Part shown: positions 12,323-27,400 of the stretch, in pieces
Layout: every line of letters starts with the position of its first letter
Position numbering within the stretch: position 1 is the stretch's first letter
Source of the DNA: Erythrocercus mccallii
Lineage: Eukaryota > Chordata > Aves > Passeriformes > Dicruridae
Direction: 5' to 3'
Assembly: GCA_013397435.1 (NCBI GenBank)
Contig: VZRG01000452.1
Span: forward strand, 329,459-393,458
Length of the DNA: 64,000 nt
Made by a program: the position numbers and the translations under genes
The notes under the pieces: generated by a model
Seen by the model: the letters and a program-made list of their open reading frames with translations, nothing else
What the model was told of the DNA's origin: nothing
Databases searched by the model: none

Positions 12323-15300
12323 TCAGATATACACTTACTTCCCCTTTTTCCCCCACCTAAAGACCTAAAACCATGTACATGGATGAGAGGCAAGCCAGCA
12401 ATAACATTTGGTGGCCTAGCTTTGATTAAAAGGGGATACTGGTACCAGTGATATTGCAGTAATGGAATGTGGAATAAAAGGTATTGCTTACAGGCTTTCT
12501 GAATGTCCAGGCAACCTGTGGAAGAGAAGGGAGCAAATGGAACTCATAAAAAAGGACATCTTGTTGGAGAAGCAAATGAAAGAATATCTTCCAGCATCCC
12601 CTACTGAAGAAAAATCAGGTCATCTTGAGAACAACTGCCTGCTCTGACTGGTCCCATAGTGCTTTTTGATGCATGATGTCAAGGACTTCTTGATGTATCT
12701 AATAGAATATTCAAGGACACGTGACCTTTGTCTATGGGTGAGAGAACCAGTGGCAAAGGACGCTAATGGACATGCTGCAGTGAACCCAGATGTAACTCCT
12801 GACCAACAGGAAACTGGCAAAATCCAGACAAAAACTGGGGCAATCTTTTCCATGATCTTTTCAATTACCTCTCCAAAACAAAGAGCTCCGCCCAACAGCC
12901 GTTTTCCTTCTTAATCAACGGGGAACTGGGTCAGAACAAACAGAAAGGTGTTTCAGCAGAGCTCTAAACTTGCAACAGGAAGCAGTTTGGAGCAGCTAGG
13001 AGGCAGGTTTACATGCTGTTACTTCCTTCCAGCACAATGCTTTGCCACTTGTCCAACAAGTCCACTGGCAGGGAAGGTAGCATTATCTGATTATGCTATC
13101 ATTACTAAATGGCATTTTTTGAACTAGACCTCACTACTACTTATTTAAGAGTTTCTTGCTTTTCATTCCCAGTGGAGGCTTCAATATCCAGAATAATCTG
13201 CTACTAAATTTCCAGGTACTTTCAACCTGTCCCAATTCCCATGTGATTGACCGTGACCTATAGCTTCTCCATTAAATCCAGAATTGTTTTACTTGAAATC
13301 AGTCAAGGCAGTATCTTTAAAGCAGAGCCTTTCATATGCAAAGGTAGAGGCAAACTGGCCTGAATCCAACTAAAAGTCGTTGAGGAGTATATTAAACACC
13401 ATGAGAAATACTGCAAGCAATAAACTAGTGGAGGTAATTTTCTAATTACTGTCAGAATTTTCAGGATCTGTGGTGGACAAAATTTAAGAAGCAGGATGAC
13501 ATTCCTAAACCTGTAGTGGAAAGAATGGGACAAAGGAATGTTGCAAAAGCTGTGCAATCACCTGTTCGTCAACTACATCTCACAGCTCGGCTGTTTAATG
13601 GCCACTTCCTGCAGAAATCCCACTTGTACTCCTTAACAGTCCAGAACAATCGGCATAAACCAGCAGGAGTGGCACAAAGCAGTACAAAGTACATGGCATT
13701 AATGTTGCTTATCTCCCTTCTGTCAGCAATATGGTTGTGACAGCTTGTTCTGGCTCTCCACCTCTGCCTACAGCGTCACGCTTGGCACATGCCCCTCTGT
13801 CTCTCTCAACAGGTGGCAGGACCCACTGGGTCTCCCAAACTAAAGCCTGAGTTTCTTTTTGCTTCCAGCCATGAGGGTTTGATTGACTGCATTCTGCCCT
13901 TGGCCACTCCCTCACCTAATTAGATGGGATACTAAACTGCTTAGTCGTATTTCACTTTCCATCGCAGCATAAGAAGACCAGGTTACTAAAGGATTAGGAA
14001 GTGTAACATTAAAGTGTTATATATACAAAGAGAGTTGCCTGTCCTCGTCTCTGCTAAATCTTGCTCAGAGGAGACCTGTTAAAAGACAGAAGACACCAAA
14101 AGGAAAGAAATCACAGACAAAAGGTAATGAATCTCCACTACGGTGGAAGTGGCTGCATATATGACCCAAGAGAAGGAAAAGGAGCATTATGAGGAGAGAG
14201 CAGTGATTGACATCCAGCTCTTCTGGACAGGCAGACAAATGGAGCAAGCAAGGGTATAAATATGAATAAAGTTTTAGAAAATTCACATACATCAACAGAA
14301 TTTAACGGCTGGGGTCACTAAGGGACAAAAAGCAGAACCAGATCATTGCAAATGAATAGGATAGCTTGTTAGCATGTCAGTGATCCTGCTTCAGATACTT
14401 TTCAAACAGAAAGCAGCCTCCCGTGAAGGTAGGGCACTTATTCACCTGACCTTGGTTTGTTCTCAAAAGTCACATAACTAAAATTTTGTTTTACATCTCC
14501 TAATATATTTCATTTGCTGTTCTCTTCTTCATTGGATTGTATACCACTGTGACTTGTGGATTTTGCTCAAATTTCTCTCCATGGCAGGTTTACTAACTTA
14601 TGGGTGGCCTATAAAGAAGTTAAAAAAAACCTCTTCCACTCAAAAGCCAGGCTAGTCCTACATTAATTTCTGTATCACACAGCTACTATAGAATACTCTC
14701 CACTCTCATCACCTGTGCTTACCACTTTTCTTTTATAGGGCTGTTGTAAAGGCAGCAGTGAATCTGCCTCCTGTATCTGCCCACTGTTTCTCTCACTATG
14801 ATCAGATGACACATGAACCTATTTGCATCAGTATGTCATTCAAGGATGCTCTATTTCCTCTGCAAACAGAATACAAGGGTCCCTTGGCCCCTGTGGGCAG
14901 GACTTGGTAGGCAAGAGAGAGGGAAGAAAGTGATCTTTACAAAGACATTGTTTTCTCAGAGGATGCCCTGAGGTGCTCCAGTGTTTTGCAACTCTTCCAC
15001 CAGAGCCCACCAGCAGAACAAACGCGACACCCAGGCACTGGTCACCCTCGCTGCCCCTGCACCTGGTGGCCCCATCACAAAACCCACAAATGCAACTGGG
15101 AAATATCTGATACTTCCTTGTTAAACCTGCAGGATCTAAGCACCTACCACACTTTCCAGGGGTGGGGCACTCCCAGTTTCTGGGTATTAAGTACACATTA
15201 ACAGTAGCCTGCTTTTATAAGCCTCTCCTCTGGAAGGTAAATGCTATCTCTGAGGTTGGTAATGATCAACACAACTGCACATTTGCCACCCAGCTAACCT

Positions 15301-18300
15301 AAGTGCCTGGAGAAAAAGTTGCACGGCTGTGTATTCAACAAGCTTTTCCACTTCCATGATACCCTAGAGCAAATGGCAGTTTGCTAATGTTTGCTGCTTT
15401 TGATTTTGCTTCTTCTGTTGCTGTAGCTTGCTTTGAGACTTATGAGTGTAAGCATGCTATAAATATGTATTAGAGACTTCCACAATTACTTTGTATCTGG
15501 ACTGACACTTCACTCCATCCTGTTTTCCAAAAGGCAGATAGTCTTGGAATTGAAAGCACCAAGGGGAAAGAGTTTACTCACATTTTAGGGAGCTATGCCA
15601 GTGATTCCCCTTCTGCCCCATTGCAAAGGGTTTTCTACTTTATCCCATTTTTCCAGATCAGTGGGACTCCATCTCACTAAAAACAAAAATATTTTAGAGA
15701 CCTTGACCTGCACCACCACCAAGTGACCACCAACACAGACACGTGCCCCTGTGTCTGCCTGCATCCTGGCCACGGTTCTGCAGTGCTGCCACCAGCCTGT
15801 ATCTGCACTGAGAGCCAGCAGCACTGGTCTGGGGCACCAGCTCTGCTTTGCTTCTTTGAGGCTCCAAGCTGCTATGTCCACACGATCAGCACAGTGCAGG
15901 GGTGCACCAGCTCACACGGACATGTCCAGTGCAGCCCTTCATTCTGGTCCTTCCTGCTAGTCTGAATCACCGAGGTGACAGCAAGTACAGAGGGACAAGT
16001 GACAGAGAGAAACCTCTGAAGAAAAATATTCAAATTCTCTGTCTTTTGCCAAGAAGGAACAACATTCATGCTTAAAGTTTTGGTTCAAAAGTTTCAATCC
16101 CGTTGGTAGAAAAGGTTGGGTCAAGCAAAAACACAGTCAGTTTGTGATTCATTGCAATTTTTTTTATTTCAGCCTACAGTTTGTGTTTTAGTCCCTCTAC
16201 CCATCTACTCCACCAGAAAAAAGAATCATCATAGATATTTAGCAATCTCATAGGACCCTGGTGTCTTGTTCAAAGATGTATCAAGCCTGTAGTTGCAGAA
16301 GTTTGTTCTTTTTGGGGATCGAATTCTCATAAATACAGCTTTGAGCGTCTCATCCACATTTCTGGAAAATGCTGGATCCGTGTTAGAGCTGACACTCCAC
16401 CCATCCTGTCCCACCCCTGGTAGCTTTTGCTCTAAATAAAACAAGGATATTAGTGTGGCTACAAACCAGATGATGGACATAACTAGACACTAGTCGCAAC
16501 TGTACCAGTTGTTGTAACTTAAATCAGACTGTGCTTCCTTGTTCTTCTATCTCTGTATTTAAACACTGTGCTGATATACACCAAATTCCCTATAGCACTA
16601 TAACACACTTTATTCGTGTCTCACATGTGCTTGTTTGCTTGGATAGTGGGAAGAATAAATCTCACTTCTACTCCTCACTCACTCCAGTTAAATAACACCA
16701 GCATGATGGATAAGAATTAAATACTACTGATAGTACTACTACTAGTAGCATGCTAAATGAGCCTCTTAAATAACAATTAAAGAAAATGGATTTACTCACA
16801 GAAGAGGTAACTAGTTGAGAATGCAACACCATGTAATGGAAACTTAAGCCCAGTGCTATATTTGCATTCACAGAAAGACCATAAACTTTGAGTAGAACTA
16901 TGTTCAAATTACTTGGCTAAATTTGGTGCTCACAGGCTGTGCTAGGCTGACACCTTTCTGAGAAGGCTCACAAATTGATTCTGTTAGACCTTCTAAAACC
17001 TACTGATGACAGGATGTGTTAATAAGCAATGGTTTGGGAGCTCCTTCAGACCAAGAAAAAGCTGGTGATGTGTCTATGTGAATTTAGTAGCTGCACTGAT
17101 CCAAAACAGCAACAGTGCAAAAACATTCTCAAGCAGCTGCTTCTCTTCCCCCCTCATTGTACACTGAAGCATTTTTAAACCACAGAGTTGTTTAAACTAT
17201 AAGAGTGGCACATTAAGCACCCTTCTGGCATACGTCCTGCAGACAAGAAGAAAATGTGAAAATCCTGGTACAAAACCTAAGCATCCTGCAGCTAATATAA
17301 CTGGAAAGTGACAGAATAACGTCTTGACGTCCCCTCATGGCTTATTCTTGGTATGCTAATGCACTTTGGAGAGAGTGAGCAGTCCTGGAAAACTCTCTGC
17401 ATCCAAAGCTCCAAAAACCCACCAGGACTAGGGCTCCTTCACAAAAGGAAGGTGCCTTCACTATTTAGTTGGTTTTCAAGCAAACTTTGTGAGCTTTCTG
17501 AATGGTGTCTCTGGGGACAGAGTTTTAGACCTAGAGCTGAAGTTCTGTCCTTTCACTAGTTAAAAGCTCATTATGAGATGTTCCTGTGACTTCAGGTTGG
17601 CATCCTGCAAGCGAGCTCATCCCAAATGCTCCCACACCCACTGCCTTTTAAGTCTGTCTGGAAAAAATATCTCTGCTTCCCCCAAATTAAACATTTTACG
17701 GAGAGGTAAAATGGGCTGGGGAAATATTTGCCTCTGATGGGTCTGAGGAAGAAGGAGCCAGACAGGCACCGAGAAGGTTGTGAAATTAAAGTCCCTGCAG
17801 CTGCCTGCCAGCAATGGGCACGCATCACTGCTCCCATGGCTCCCTGGGCTGCAAGTGTGTGTCATATGAAATAAGCCCATACCTGATGATTCAATTTCTA
17901 AATCGTTTCCATGTGGTGCCTGGGGGTAAAATACAGGGCTCTGTCATCCTTCCTGGAGCTGCCAATACTGGACCAAAAAAACTGGAGGAAAAATGTGGAA
18001 ACAAAAAGCTGAAGGAAACTAAATTCAGGTCATGGCTGTGTGTTGGATCAAGCAGCTACAGAGTGAAGGCAGGTCTTTTTATTTGCTTTCTTTCCCTGCT
18101 CAATGCCAGACTTGTTTAACAAGACTCTCCTTGGTGAATTTTCTTTTGTAATTAACAAATGAAAAGGAAACATGCTTCTCTGCATTAAAAGAAAAAAACA
18201 AACAAACAATGCAGCTGCCTTTTGAAATCCATTTCCATTTTTAATAGTAGGAAAAGGTTTTGCTGCCTCTGCTTAAGTACAGTCTTACTTTTCAGCCTTC

Positions 18301-20660
18301 TCCAGTTCAGGAGGGAGAAGGGGAACAAGCAAGCATCTTAAATGATTGAGGATTTCTGCATTCACATTAAATGATAAACACTGACAAAATAACAGTGAGA
18401 AACAGTTTCTAGCACACAGGCTGGGCAAATCTATCATAACAGACACAGCGGGTGGCCGATCTCACAAGGTCTGAAGGATTATCTTGCCCCTCAGCCTGCA
18501 CTAACCGCACATGTGTTAATTTTTTTTTTAATGATCTTTTGATGCTTTACATAGGCTCACACAATTCTTCCCTGCTTCATGTCTATTAAAAAACCCTAGC
18601 AGGTTGAGTTTGCTCTCATGCAAGAGGGAAGGTGAGGAAGGTATATAATCGCTTCGGTTTTCTTGGCAGCAGAACAAACCCACAGACGCCAGCCACCACT
18701 AAGTGTAGGCAGGAAGATGACTCCCAGTCATTAAGACATCCAGACTCTGGGAGACTCTGCTTTCCAAGTGCAGAAACATTTGTCTGCTTCAAAGATGGGG
18801 CTTGGCAAGTTTGGGGAAAAAATAATTAAAGACTAGGTGACGGGCTGCATGACCCTTCTGATTCCTTACAAAATTAAACTGGGCTTGGGCACTCCTGCCT
18901 GCACCCCATCACCTCCCGTACGCCTGTGCTGAAAGCGATCACTGGGCACACAGGCCTAGGAGAGGAAAAGCTCGGTGGTGCTGGGTATGGCTGGGTGTGA
19001 TGCATGAAGGTGGCAGACAAGTCTCACCTCTACCCTACAACAGAGTCTTTCTGCAAACAGAAGCATGCAAGCTTAGCACCTTTAATTTGCAAAAGCTTCT
19101 CCCTTGCCCTCCAGCACTTGCAGTGCCAATGCAAATCCCTCAGCCTGCAAGGCTGGGACTTGTTGAGCAAGATGTACACAGTGAAACTCTGACTGACTCC
19201 TGCACAGCACGACAACAGAAAAATTATATACAGTCTTCCTCTGGGCAGGAAACTTCCTAAACACTGCATACCTAGAAGAGCTGCAGAGCTATCAGCAAGG
19301 AAGGGAAATCTAAAGAAGGAAAGGAAAAGTAAGTTTGCAAGCATTAAGAGACAAAAAGATCTCCCCTTCTACAGCCACATAGTGACTGTCAGCCCAGCCC
19401 ATCTGCTACATCACCTTCTGCATCCTTGTAGCCCAGTGACAAAGGATGGTCTCTATCTCCAGGGCCCCTGAAGACAAGTGCTGTCTAAACAGCTCAGACA
19501 CAGAGACCAGGACCCGGGATGAGGCTTGAGAAAATCTCATTACTCTGGACCTTGAGATGGGCTGCAGTGGCTGCAGTGGCAGTGGGATCAGCAAGGATAT
19601 CCCAAAGTGGTCCCTGTCATGGTATCAAGCCTGCCTTCAGTGCAGTCCTCTGGGGTTTTGGCTGCACCAATAATAGCTGGTAGCTCAACCCAAAACTAAT
19701 AAATTAAAATTAAGCTTCCTCTGGGGCTGACTCATAGCAGAAATGTAGTCTTCTACTGGCCTGTGCATCCCTTCCCCCATGTGCTTGCCTCCCTCACAAC
19801 AGAATGGTGAAGAACTACAATTTACCAGTGCACAGGCTCCCACACCTCCCCAAGCCAAGCCCAGCTTTGCTCAACACTCCACATCCCTGCAGCTACACAA
19901 ACAATTTAAAGGCAACTCCAGTTTAGAAGGCAACTCAGAGCCAAATGTTTAAACCCCTTACTCAAAAAAGCTCACTGAGCACTACCCATGCACAGATTCC
20001 TCCTTCTTCATTGTATTTGTTTTGCTGAGATACTTTGCTGCATCAGTGCATTGATCAGGCTGACAACACTGAGTTCCTGGGAACTGAACAGTGAACTATT
20101 TGCTAGCCCATTCCTAGCAAACATATCACTTGCAGTAAGAGCATGTTTTTGTCTGTCTTGGTTTGGATCAGAGGCATTTGTTACGCATCACCACAGAATA
20201 GAAAGAGGATAAAGATTTCAGGGTTTGGCCCTACATTGTGTGTGCAGAAAGCAGAAAAAAGGAACCTGGCTCTTAGTGTTAACAATATTTATCTGAGCTC
20301 AAGGCTTGGTAAGCCTTGGAAGTTCTTACCAACTGATGTTGACAAGTCTTTTGTAGTTTCATTCCCATTCCCAAGAGGGAATGGAACGTCTCCTAAAGGA
20401 CAGCATGGCTCTGCACTGACAGCACTTGGCAGCTCAGCCATTGTGGCAGCCGACGCCAAAAGGGCTGACAGGGAATTAACTGAGTCACTCTCTCACTTCA
20501 GTTCAGGTCAGCCCAGGTCGTGGCTGAGGTGATGAAGAGAGACCTGCACTGATCAAACTAAGGATGGACAAAGGGCTGCCAAGCTGATGTTTGCTCCCAG
20601 TGCTAAATGTGCTTTTCCACATAATTCTCTAGCAGTAACCATGCATGTATCAAGAAAAAA
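12323..20660. other. ELOVL6: ELOVL6 intron 1, unique sequence
   Basis: AT-rich unique sequence with no recognisable exon or transposon. The short frames (up to 118 codons) show no domains. Confidence 0.7.
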
Positions 20661-20942
20661 TAGAATCATAGAACCTTTGAGGTCAGAAACGACCTTTAAA
20701 ATCATTGAGTCCAACCCTTAACCCAGCATTGCCAAGTTCTCCTCTAAACCATGTCCCAAAGTGTGACATCTACATGACTTTTAAAACCTCCAAGGACAGC
20801 GAGTCAAGTACCCCCTGGGCAGCCTGCTCAAACTGGTCAAACCTTCCTGTGAAGAAATTTTCCCTAATATCCAACCTAAACAGAGGTTTACCTGGTGAAC
20901 TCGAGGCCATTTCCTCTTATCCCATCACCTGCTGCCTGGGAA
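20661..20942 (-). mobile_element. CR1 LINE 3' fragment, part 1 of a split copy
   Basis: The plus strand starts with AGAATCATAGAA and continues with the reverse complement of the CR1 3' region: an octamer tail, then a stretch resembling gggcagcctgctcaaactgg, then ttccctaatatccaacc, ending at gctgcctggg. The copy is therefore minus-oriented. It breaks off at about 20942 and resumes at about 21234 at the expected consensus point, with a plus-oriented CR1 in between. Confidence 0.9.
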
Positions 20943-21233
20943 GGATGTAAACAGAATGGAGCCAGACTCCTCATGGTGGTGCCACGCAGTAGGATAAGAG
21001 GCAACAGGCAGAAACTGGAACACAGGAAGTTCCATCTGAGAAAGAATTTCTTTACTATGAGGGTAACTTAGCACTGGAACGGGTTTCCTAGAGAGGTTGT
21101 AGAGTCTCTTCTCTGGAGATACTCAAAAACCATCTGGACACAGTCCTGAGTGTGTGCTAAAGGACCCTGCTTGAGCAGGGAGGTTGGGCTAGATGATGTC
21201 CAGGAGTCCCTTTCAACACAAATCATTCTGTGA
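20943..21233 (+). mobile_element. CR1 LINE 3' fragment nested in another CR1
   Basis: Sense-oriented CR1 3' end. It contains segments typical of the family such as gaggcaacaggcagaaactgg, acaggaagttccatctgag, aatttctttactatgaggg, gggttggactaga-like wording and a terminal CATTCTGTGA. It is about 290 bp, 5'-truncated as usual for CR1. It interrupts the minus-oriented CR1 on either side and so inserted later. Confidence 0.9.
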
Positions 21234-21415
21234 AAAAAGACGACCCCACAACTCACTGCAACCTCCTTTGACATAGTTGTAAAGTGTGATAAGGTCACTC
21301 CTGAGCCTCCTCTTCTCCAGGCTACACAACCCCAGCTCCCTCAGCTACTCCTCATGGGACTTATCCTCCAGACCCATCACCAGCTTCACTGCCCTTCTTT
21401 GGACACACTCCTAAG
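21234..21415 (-). mobile_element. CR1 LINE 3' fragment, part 2 of a split copy
   Basis: Continues the minus-oriented CR1: from the gacgaccccacaactc segment through ctcctcttctccaggctac, ccccagctccctcagc and cccttctttggacacactcc. Joined to part 1 it reads along the CR1 consensus without a visible gap, giving a total of about 465 bp. Confidence 0.88.
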
Positions 21416-24400
21416 TTAGTGCAACTTACTGGGCAGGAAGGGTAGGGAACAACCCTTGCTTAGGGCATAGGCTGGCAGAAAGCACTTACTTCTAAAGCTG
21501 ACTCCAAGCCAAACATTAATGCTACATGCAAAGCTGTTCTACTGCCTGTCAAAGAGCAAACATATTTGTATCTTGTCCTTTTTATCTGCACAGGCCCAGT
21601 GGGAAAAAACAGACAGAGGATGCCAAACACTGCCAAAGTATGTGGAGAAACTACACAGAAGCCAGAAAAGATTTTACCTCTCTCTGACTGCCAGAGAAGC
21701 ACTTAGGTCTCGTGGGGCTTTAATGCCTTACCCCTTAGCTTAGGGGTATTAATGAAAAATTCCCTAAGATTTCAGAGCACTTTGAAAAAAATGCATATAA
21801 ATTGGTGGATCCCGTTTTTGTCATTTGACATCTCTAAGTCAGATGGCAAAACTCAACAACTGTAACAATCTTACTTTATTTCTTAGTCCCCCAAGTCCCT
21901 ACCCAATGCTTTTTCTTGATTAAGCAAACTTTCTTAAGTTTCAGCTTTCAGTGATCTCTCTTTCTGTATGACTTATTCACAGGCAAAAGTGTGTTGAACA
22001 TCTATTCCCCTTCCCTGGGGTTCCTTGCAGTACCTCTGAAGCATTTTATTCTGCCTTTTTGTGACTAAATTGGCAAGACTACCACTCCCTGTATGGGTGT
22101 GTTGACTATATCTATATTGCTTAGTAAGTGAAAAAGAAACAATTCAAAAAGCTATTCCTCATCTAAAAAATTCAGGCGGCCCAGCTTTCAAGAGTGTGTT
22201 AAACAAACGTATCTCAAGGGTGGAACTACACATCTGACCATGTTCCTGCTGTGGTCAAACAATTGGAGTCAATTCAAGCCATGTACAGCCTCTGCATCCT
22301 TACAACAGGCATTAGCTGGCAGTCAGAAGGGGATACACATCAATGCGGGCTTGCCTTCCTGCTTCCTTGCGAGACTCCCACTCACTGCATACAGGTGGCA
22401 TCATCCCTGGCCCTACTACAGCTTAGCTTCTTCCCAAGAAAAACTGGAAGCCCCCAGGCAGACGAAGAACATTCCATACAAAGTAGGAGCAAGTCACACC
22501 CTACTAAAGAAACAAATCAGTTTCTCTCTTTCTATTAATTTTTGGCCTGTACAACTCAGCTGAGCCCATTAAAGTTCATTGCATTGGCATTTGTGGCAGT
22601 GCTACAAGACTGTAATTTGCACTGGTGCCAGGTTGTCTGCATTGTGAATCTGCATAGTACAGCTCCATTGTACACTTACTCTAGCGCAGGTTTCTCTAGA
22701 GTATGTCTGAAGAACAGAAATAAAATCAGAGCCTATTAGGAGCAAAAGTAACTGAGTTTCATCTTTGGTTTACAATAGCTCACTGGATGCAGCATGTATG
22801 TTACATATCAAAGCACCACTTCATGAACTTCACTGTAGGTCACTTGAAGTATCTCAGTTTAGCTATTCACAGGTAAAATAAATATGTAATTATATTTTCT
22901 GTGTCTGTATCATCTTCCTAAAACTGTGGAGACCCTCACCTCCTGCAATGGCCTGGAACACAACTGTTTGCTGGAGCCTACTTAAAACACAAAAATCAGA
23001 GATAATAAAGCCAAGAGGGAGAACTATCCTTTTCTGTTAGTTTCTCATACCGGTGCAAACTGCCACAGCATTATGAGACACATAAAGACATGTTAATATG
23101 GACAGATTCACAGTAACAACTACCCATATACAGTACTTTTCCTAACAGGGGACTATTGGTAAATGCAGCTGACTTCAGGCCATAATTACTATATAAAGTG
23201 GTTCATCTACTTCAAATGCCTGTGTAACCTCATTACTGCTCACATTCCTCCCACACACTTTTTTCCTTCAGTCCAGAACAGGCCAGTGCCATTTTACAGA
23301 CAGAAGACTGTGTTACAGAAAGAGTCCACAGTCTTACCTGTGCTTTTTAGTCTCTTCTAGGTGGAATGCTGTCCAACGGCAAAACTCAGCAGGAACACAT
23401 CTAAGACTTCTTCCCTTTTCTCTCTCCTCTCTGACTCACTCTCATTACACCCAGGTCTCTATATATCCAAACTAGTCTTGATAGTGGTGTGCAGTTGGTT
23501 TTACCCAAGTCAGTGACAACCCTCCTGCACCATAATCTTTCTTGTCTTGCAGACTTTCTGGTGTCTGTGGGAGGAAATAAGGCACAAAATATTGCCCAAG
23601 ACCCTGCCTCTACTCAAGTGCACTTCTGATTATTCACTTCATCAACTGACTGCATTAGGGAACTGCAGCATCAAGTACATCACATGTAGGACACATCTAC
23701 ATTCTCCTTTTTAATACATCTTTATGATTTGTAATGTATTTCTTTCATTTAGAAGCAGAATAACACTTCCTATGAGAGACTGGATTAATTCAGATGCATA
23801 GAAGTCACTTGTCTTTACCACTGACAGATGCACTTCAATGTAATTAGTTTCATGACTATTAATGAAATAACTCATTTGAACTTTTGCCACTAAAATGTTA
23901 ATGAGTAAGACCAGGTAGTGGCTTGGTAATGGGATATAGATCCTTTTACAGTTTGCTAGTTTAGATCTGGCCCACGTCCATCATGACCAAAGGTCATTAC
24001 TACCTGAAGACTATTTGATAATCTGCATGAGACGAGCTGGTAGCATTAAGCCCATGCTTAGCAAGAAACAGCCTTATCATTTCCTCTCAGCAGAAACACA
24101 AAGCTGTGGAAGATCACTGCTACTTTTACACAGCTGTGGTCAGAAAATTTCAGACATTAGGACTGTTCACCCAGCATCTTTCACCAGAAATGCATTCAAC
24201 GAAGGTGAAAGAGAAATAATTTGAGTTGAAAAAGCTTGTGGATTTTTTGTGCAAGACACCCTTAGCTGCTCAGTGACTCAGTGTCACAGATTGTTTGTTT
24301 TTAGTACACTTGTAAAGAGAACAGGAAAAATAAATAAGTACTAAACCCATAAAACATCATACTGTGTCTAAGGTTTAGCTGGTCACTCACTAGGTTCAGA

Positions 24401-27400
24401 AGTGCATTTAGGGATGTGAACCATGTTAATCCTGGCCTACTGTGCCCTCTTGTCAGTCCAGCAAGCCAAAATAACACCATTTTCAGCAGTAGCCAACACA
24501 TACTATATCCACTCCTTTAAAAATTTATATTCTTCTGTTTGGTACTGATACAATTCAGCCCATACATAAGCACATACCAAAATTAATAAATTCACCCTGA
24601 CAGCATTCCAGTGCAAGCCTTAAAAAATATTGCTACCTCTTCACAGAGAGTAAAATGTGACATGGACACGCAACAAAATTATTTGCTCAAGGATTTCAAT
24701 GAACTGGGACTTATTACATTTTCATGGGGAACTTTAGGACAGGTAGGCACAACATAATTATTCAAACAGAAATTCTAAGCACTCAAGCTGGCGACCCTTC
24801 TCTTATGACTGCACAGAGGCTCGACCGAGGTTACATATCTCACTGACAGGATGATTCCTCCAGCACCACGTCCCTCCACCTTGCCATCCAACTCCTGCTT
24901 TTACGTAGAGTCACAACAGACACACAACAAACCCTGAACAAGCACCCTCCTCAAGCACTGATTTTGACAAAATAGGCAATGTATGCAATAAATGCAATTC
25001 CCTAGCTTACCTCAGCTTTCCCCTTCCTCAGTCTCCTAAGAAGAGTTTTATTTGGACTGGATTATCTTCTGCAAGAGATTACTGGTGGGAGATCTCACAA
25101 ACCTGCGCCATTGTTTTGGCCATGGAAAATGAAATTAAAACTGTTGAGTGGCAGCCAGTCTGCTGTGGATTTGGCACTATGATCAGAGCACTATTTCAAG
25201 TGTAGTTACAGGCTATGGCCTTCCAATGTCCATGCATGCAGATGCAGGATAAACTAAATGCTTGCAGGACGCTGTTATCTCATGAATTTTTAAAGAATAA
25301 TGATCAGTACTTAGCATTTAGTCATATCATATAGGATAGTAATTCTAGCTTACTTTTTTTAAAAAGAAAAAGGATTGCAGCTTGAGTAAAAACCAGTCAC
25401 TGATCTTACTGGGAAGCTGTCATATATTTATATTTACATACATATGACTGAGCCTCAGCAATTGGCAACACATGAAAGAGCCAAGAACAACTTTTTGAGC
25501 AGTGTTGTCTTAGATGTCGCAGGGGATAGTGACTGTAAATTTTTGTGGCCAAGATCTTGGCAGACAGTTTGGTTTTCAGAGCAGAGCTGCTCAGTACCTT
25601 TTGCAGACCCTCAAAAGGTGTTTCTGACTAGGAAACTCCCAGGGAGATATTATAACCATTAGTCACTTTGAAAACCTTGAGACACAGTCTATATCCAAGA
25701 CTAAGCATCTCACTTCATATACATTTCAAAAGGAAACTTTCACATTACATGGCCTTAACTCCATAGCTACTGGCCCGCTCACAGGCACTCTTCCCCCGCC
25801 ATTTCCAGATTTCACACAAATATTGCAGCAGAGTAACGAATGTCACGTGTTAAGATTCAAACAAATAATTCTTCAATTAGTTAAGAACCCTCCAAATCTG
25901 ACACCACACAAACAAACATGGTTTTGCATAAATTACACACGCACCCTTCAGTAATAACCCAGCTGCTCTGTGCTTTCACTTGTTCATCTCCAGCTGGGAA
26001 TGGAGTCACCCCTGCGGTCCTTGCACAAACACCTGCCTGCACACAGACAATCTTCCTAGGCAAAACCCTCAGCTCTAAAAAAGGCTTCAACCAAAAAAAA
26101 ACCTTTGACACACTACAGTGTCTTGATGAGTGGCTTGTGCTTTACTCTAGGAAGCCACACCATCAGTCAGTGCTGTCATCTTAACTACAGCCACATTCAA
26201 ATTATTTGGTTTTTGACTTTGCTATTCTAAACAGATTGGATGGCAGATTCCAAAATATATTGATATTACATGGCAAAGGCAAGAGAAGAATTACCTCACT
26301 GTAGCAAAACCAAATCTGTCTGAATTCAGAGACTTGACAGGAACAATGTGCACTTTTAACAGCACTGCTTGAACACAAAGCTTTGATTCTCTAGAAATGG
26401 GGCACTTTATTCTGTGTTTATATTTTTCCTCAAACAGCAAGGTACAGCACTGTTGTACTACTGACAGATCTTTTTATTGTTTGCAATGATAATTTCTTTT
26501 TTTTTCCAAGTATTTGGGATTCTTCTGAAGTGGGATCTTCTGCATTTCACAGTGACATTCCTGAAATAACTTTGAAGAAGAAATAATGAGCCTCCCCTTA
26601 CTTTACAGGTTCTCTAATACAACATAAGCAGCTTTACAAGGCTTAGCTAGTCTCTGCTGACCTAACTGCATATTTTACTCCTACAATAAACTAAAATAAG
26701 CAGCCTGCTTCCACAACAATTGACTAATTGACATCGTGCATTTGTTAGTTTCTTAATAAAAAATAATCCTAGTCTTTCAAAAATCAGACATACCAAGTAA
26801 CAGTGGAGAAAATTACTAGAAAGGGAGAGAAGGACACAGAAACACACATATCTCAGTAAGCACATCAGTGCACTACGGTTGTCGTGTGGGGCTTGTTTTT
26901 GGTTGCTGGGTTTTTTTTTTAATTTCCAGCCATTTAGGGTGGTTTTCTTCATTGCCTCTGATTAATTTTCTCAAGTGCAGACACTGTTCAAATCCCTGCT
27001 GGCTGCTGTGTTTGAGCACTCTCCAATCAGCGCTGCTGCGGTGTCTGTATGGGCTCTGTCTGCTCCTGAGTCACTGTGTCCCTGCAGAGAGCATGAGGTC
27101 ACTTGCTGCTAGAGCAGAGCACCCGCAGGGACTGCCCGGAGCTCAGCTGGACTGGCGGAACGTCTTTTGCAGAAGAGACAGGCTCCTCTCTGCTGCCCAC
27201 CATCATCAGCTGTCCTGCCTCTGCTCCAGAAGCAACCAATAATGGGTTTTTTATTAACACAAGAATTTAGGAAAGACAAGCTTGCAAAATTTACTATCTG
27301 GAACATCTATGTCTCTTGCACTGTGCAAAAGCAATACCTGCACACACCCTACATACACACTGTGCGCATACTGACACTGGGATGTATGGGGAGGAAAGGG

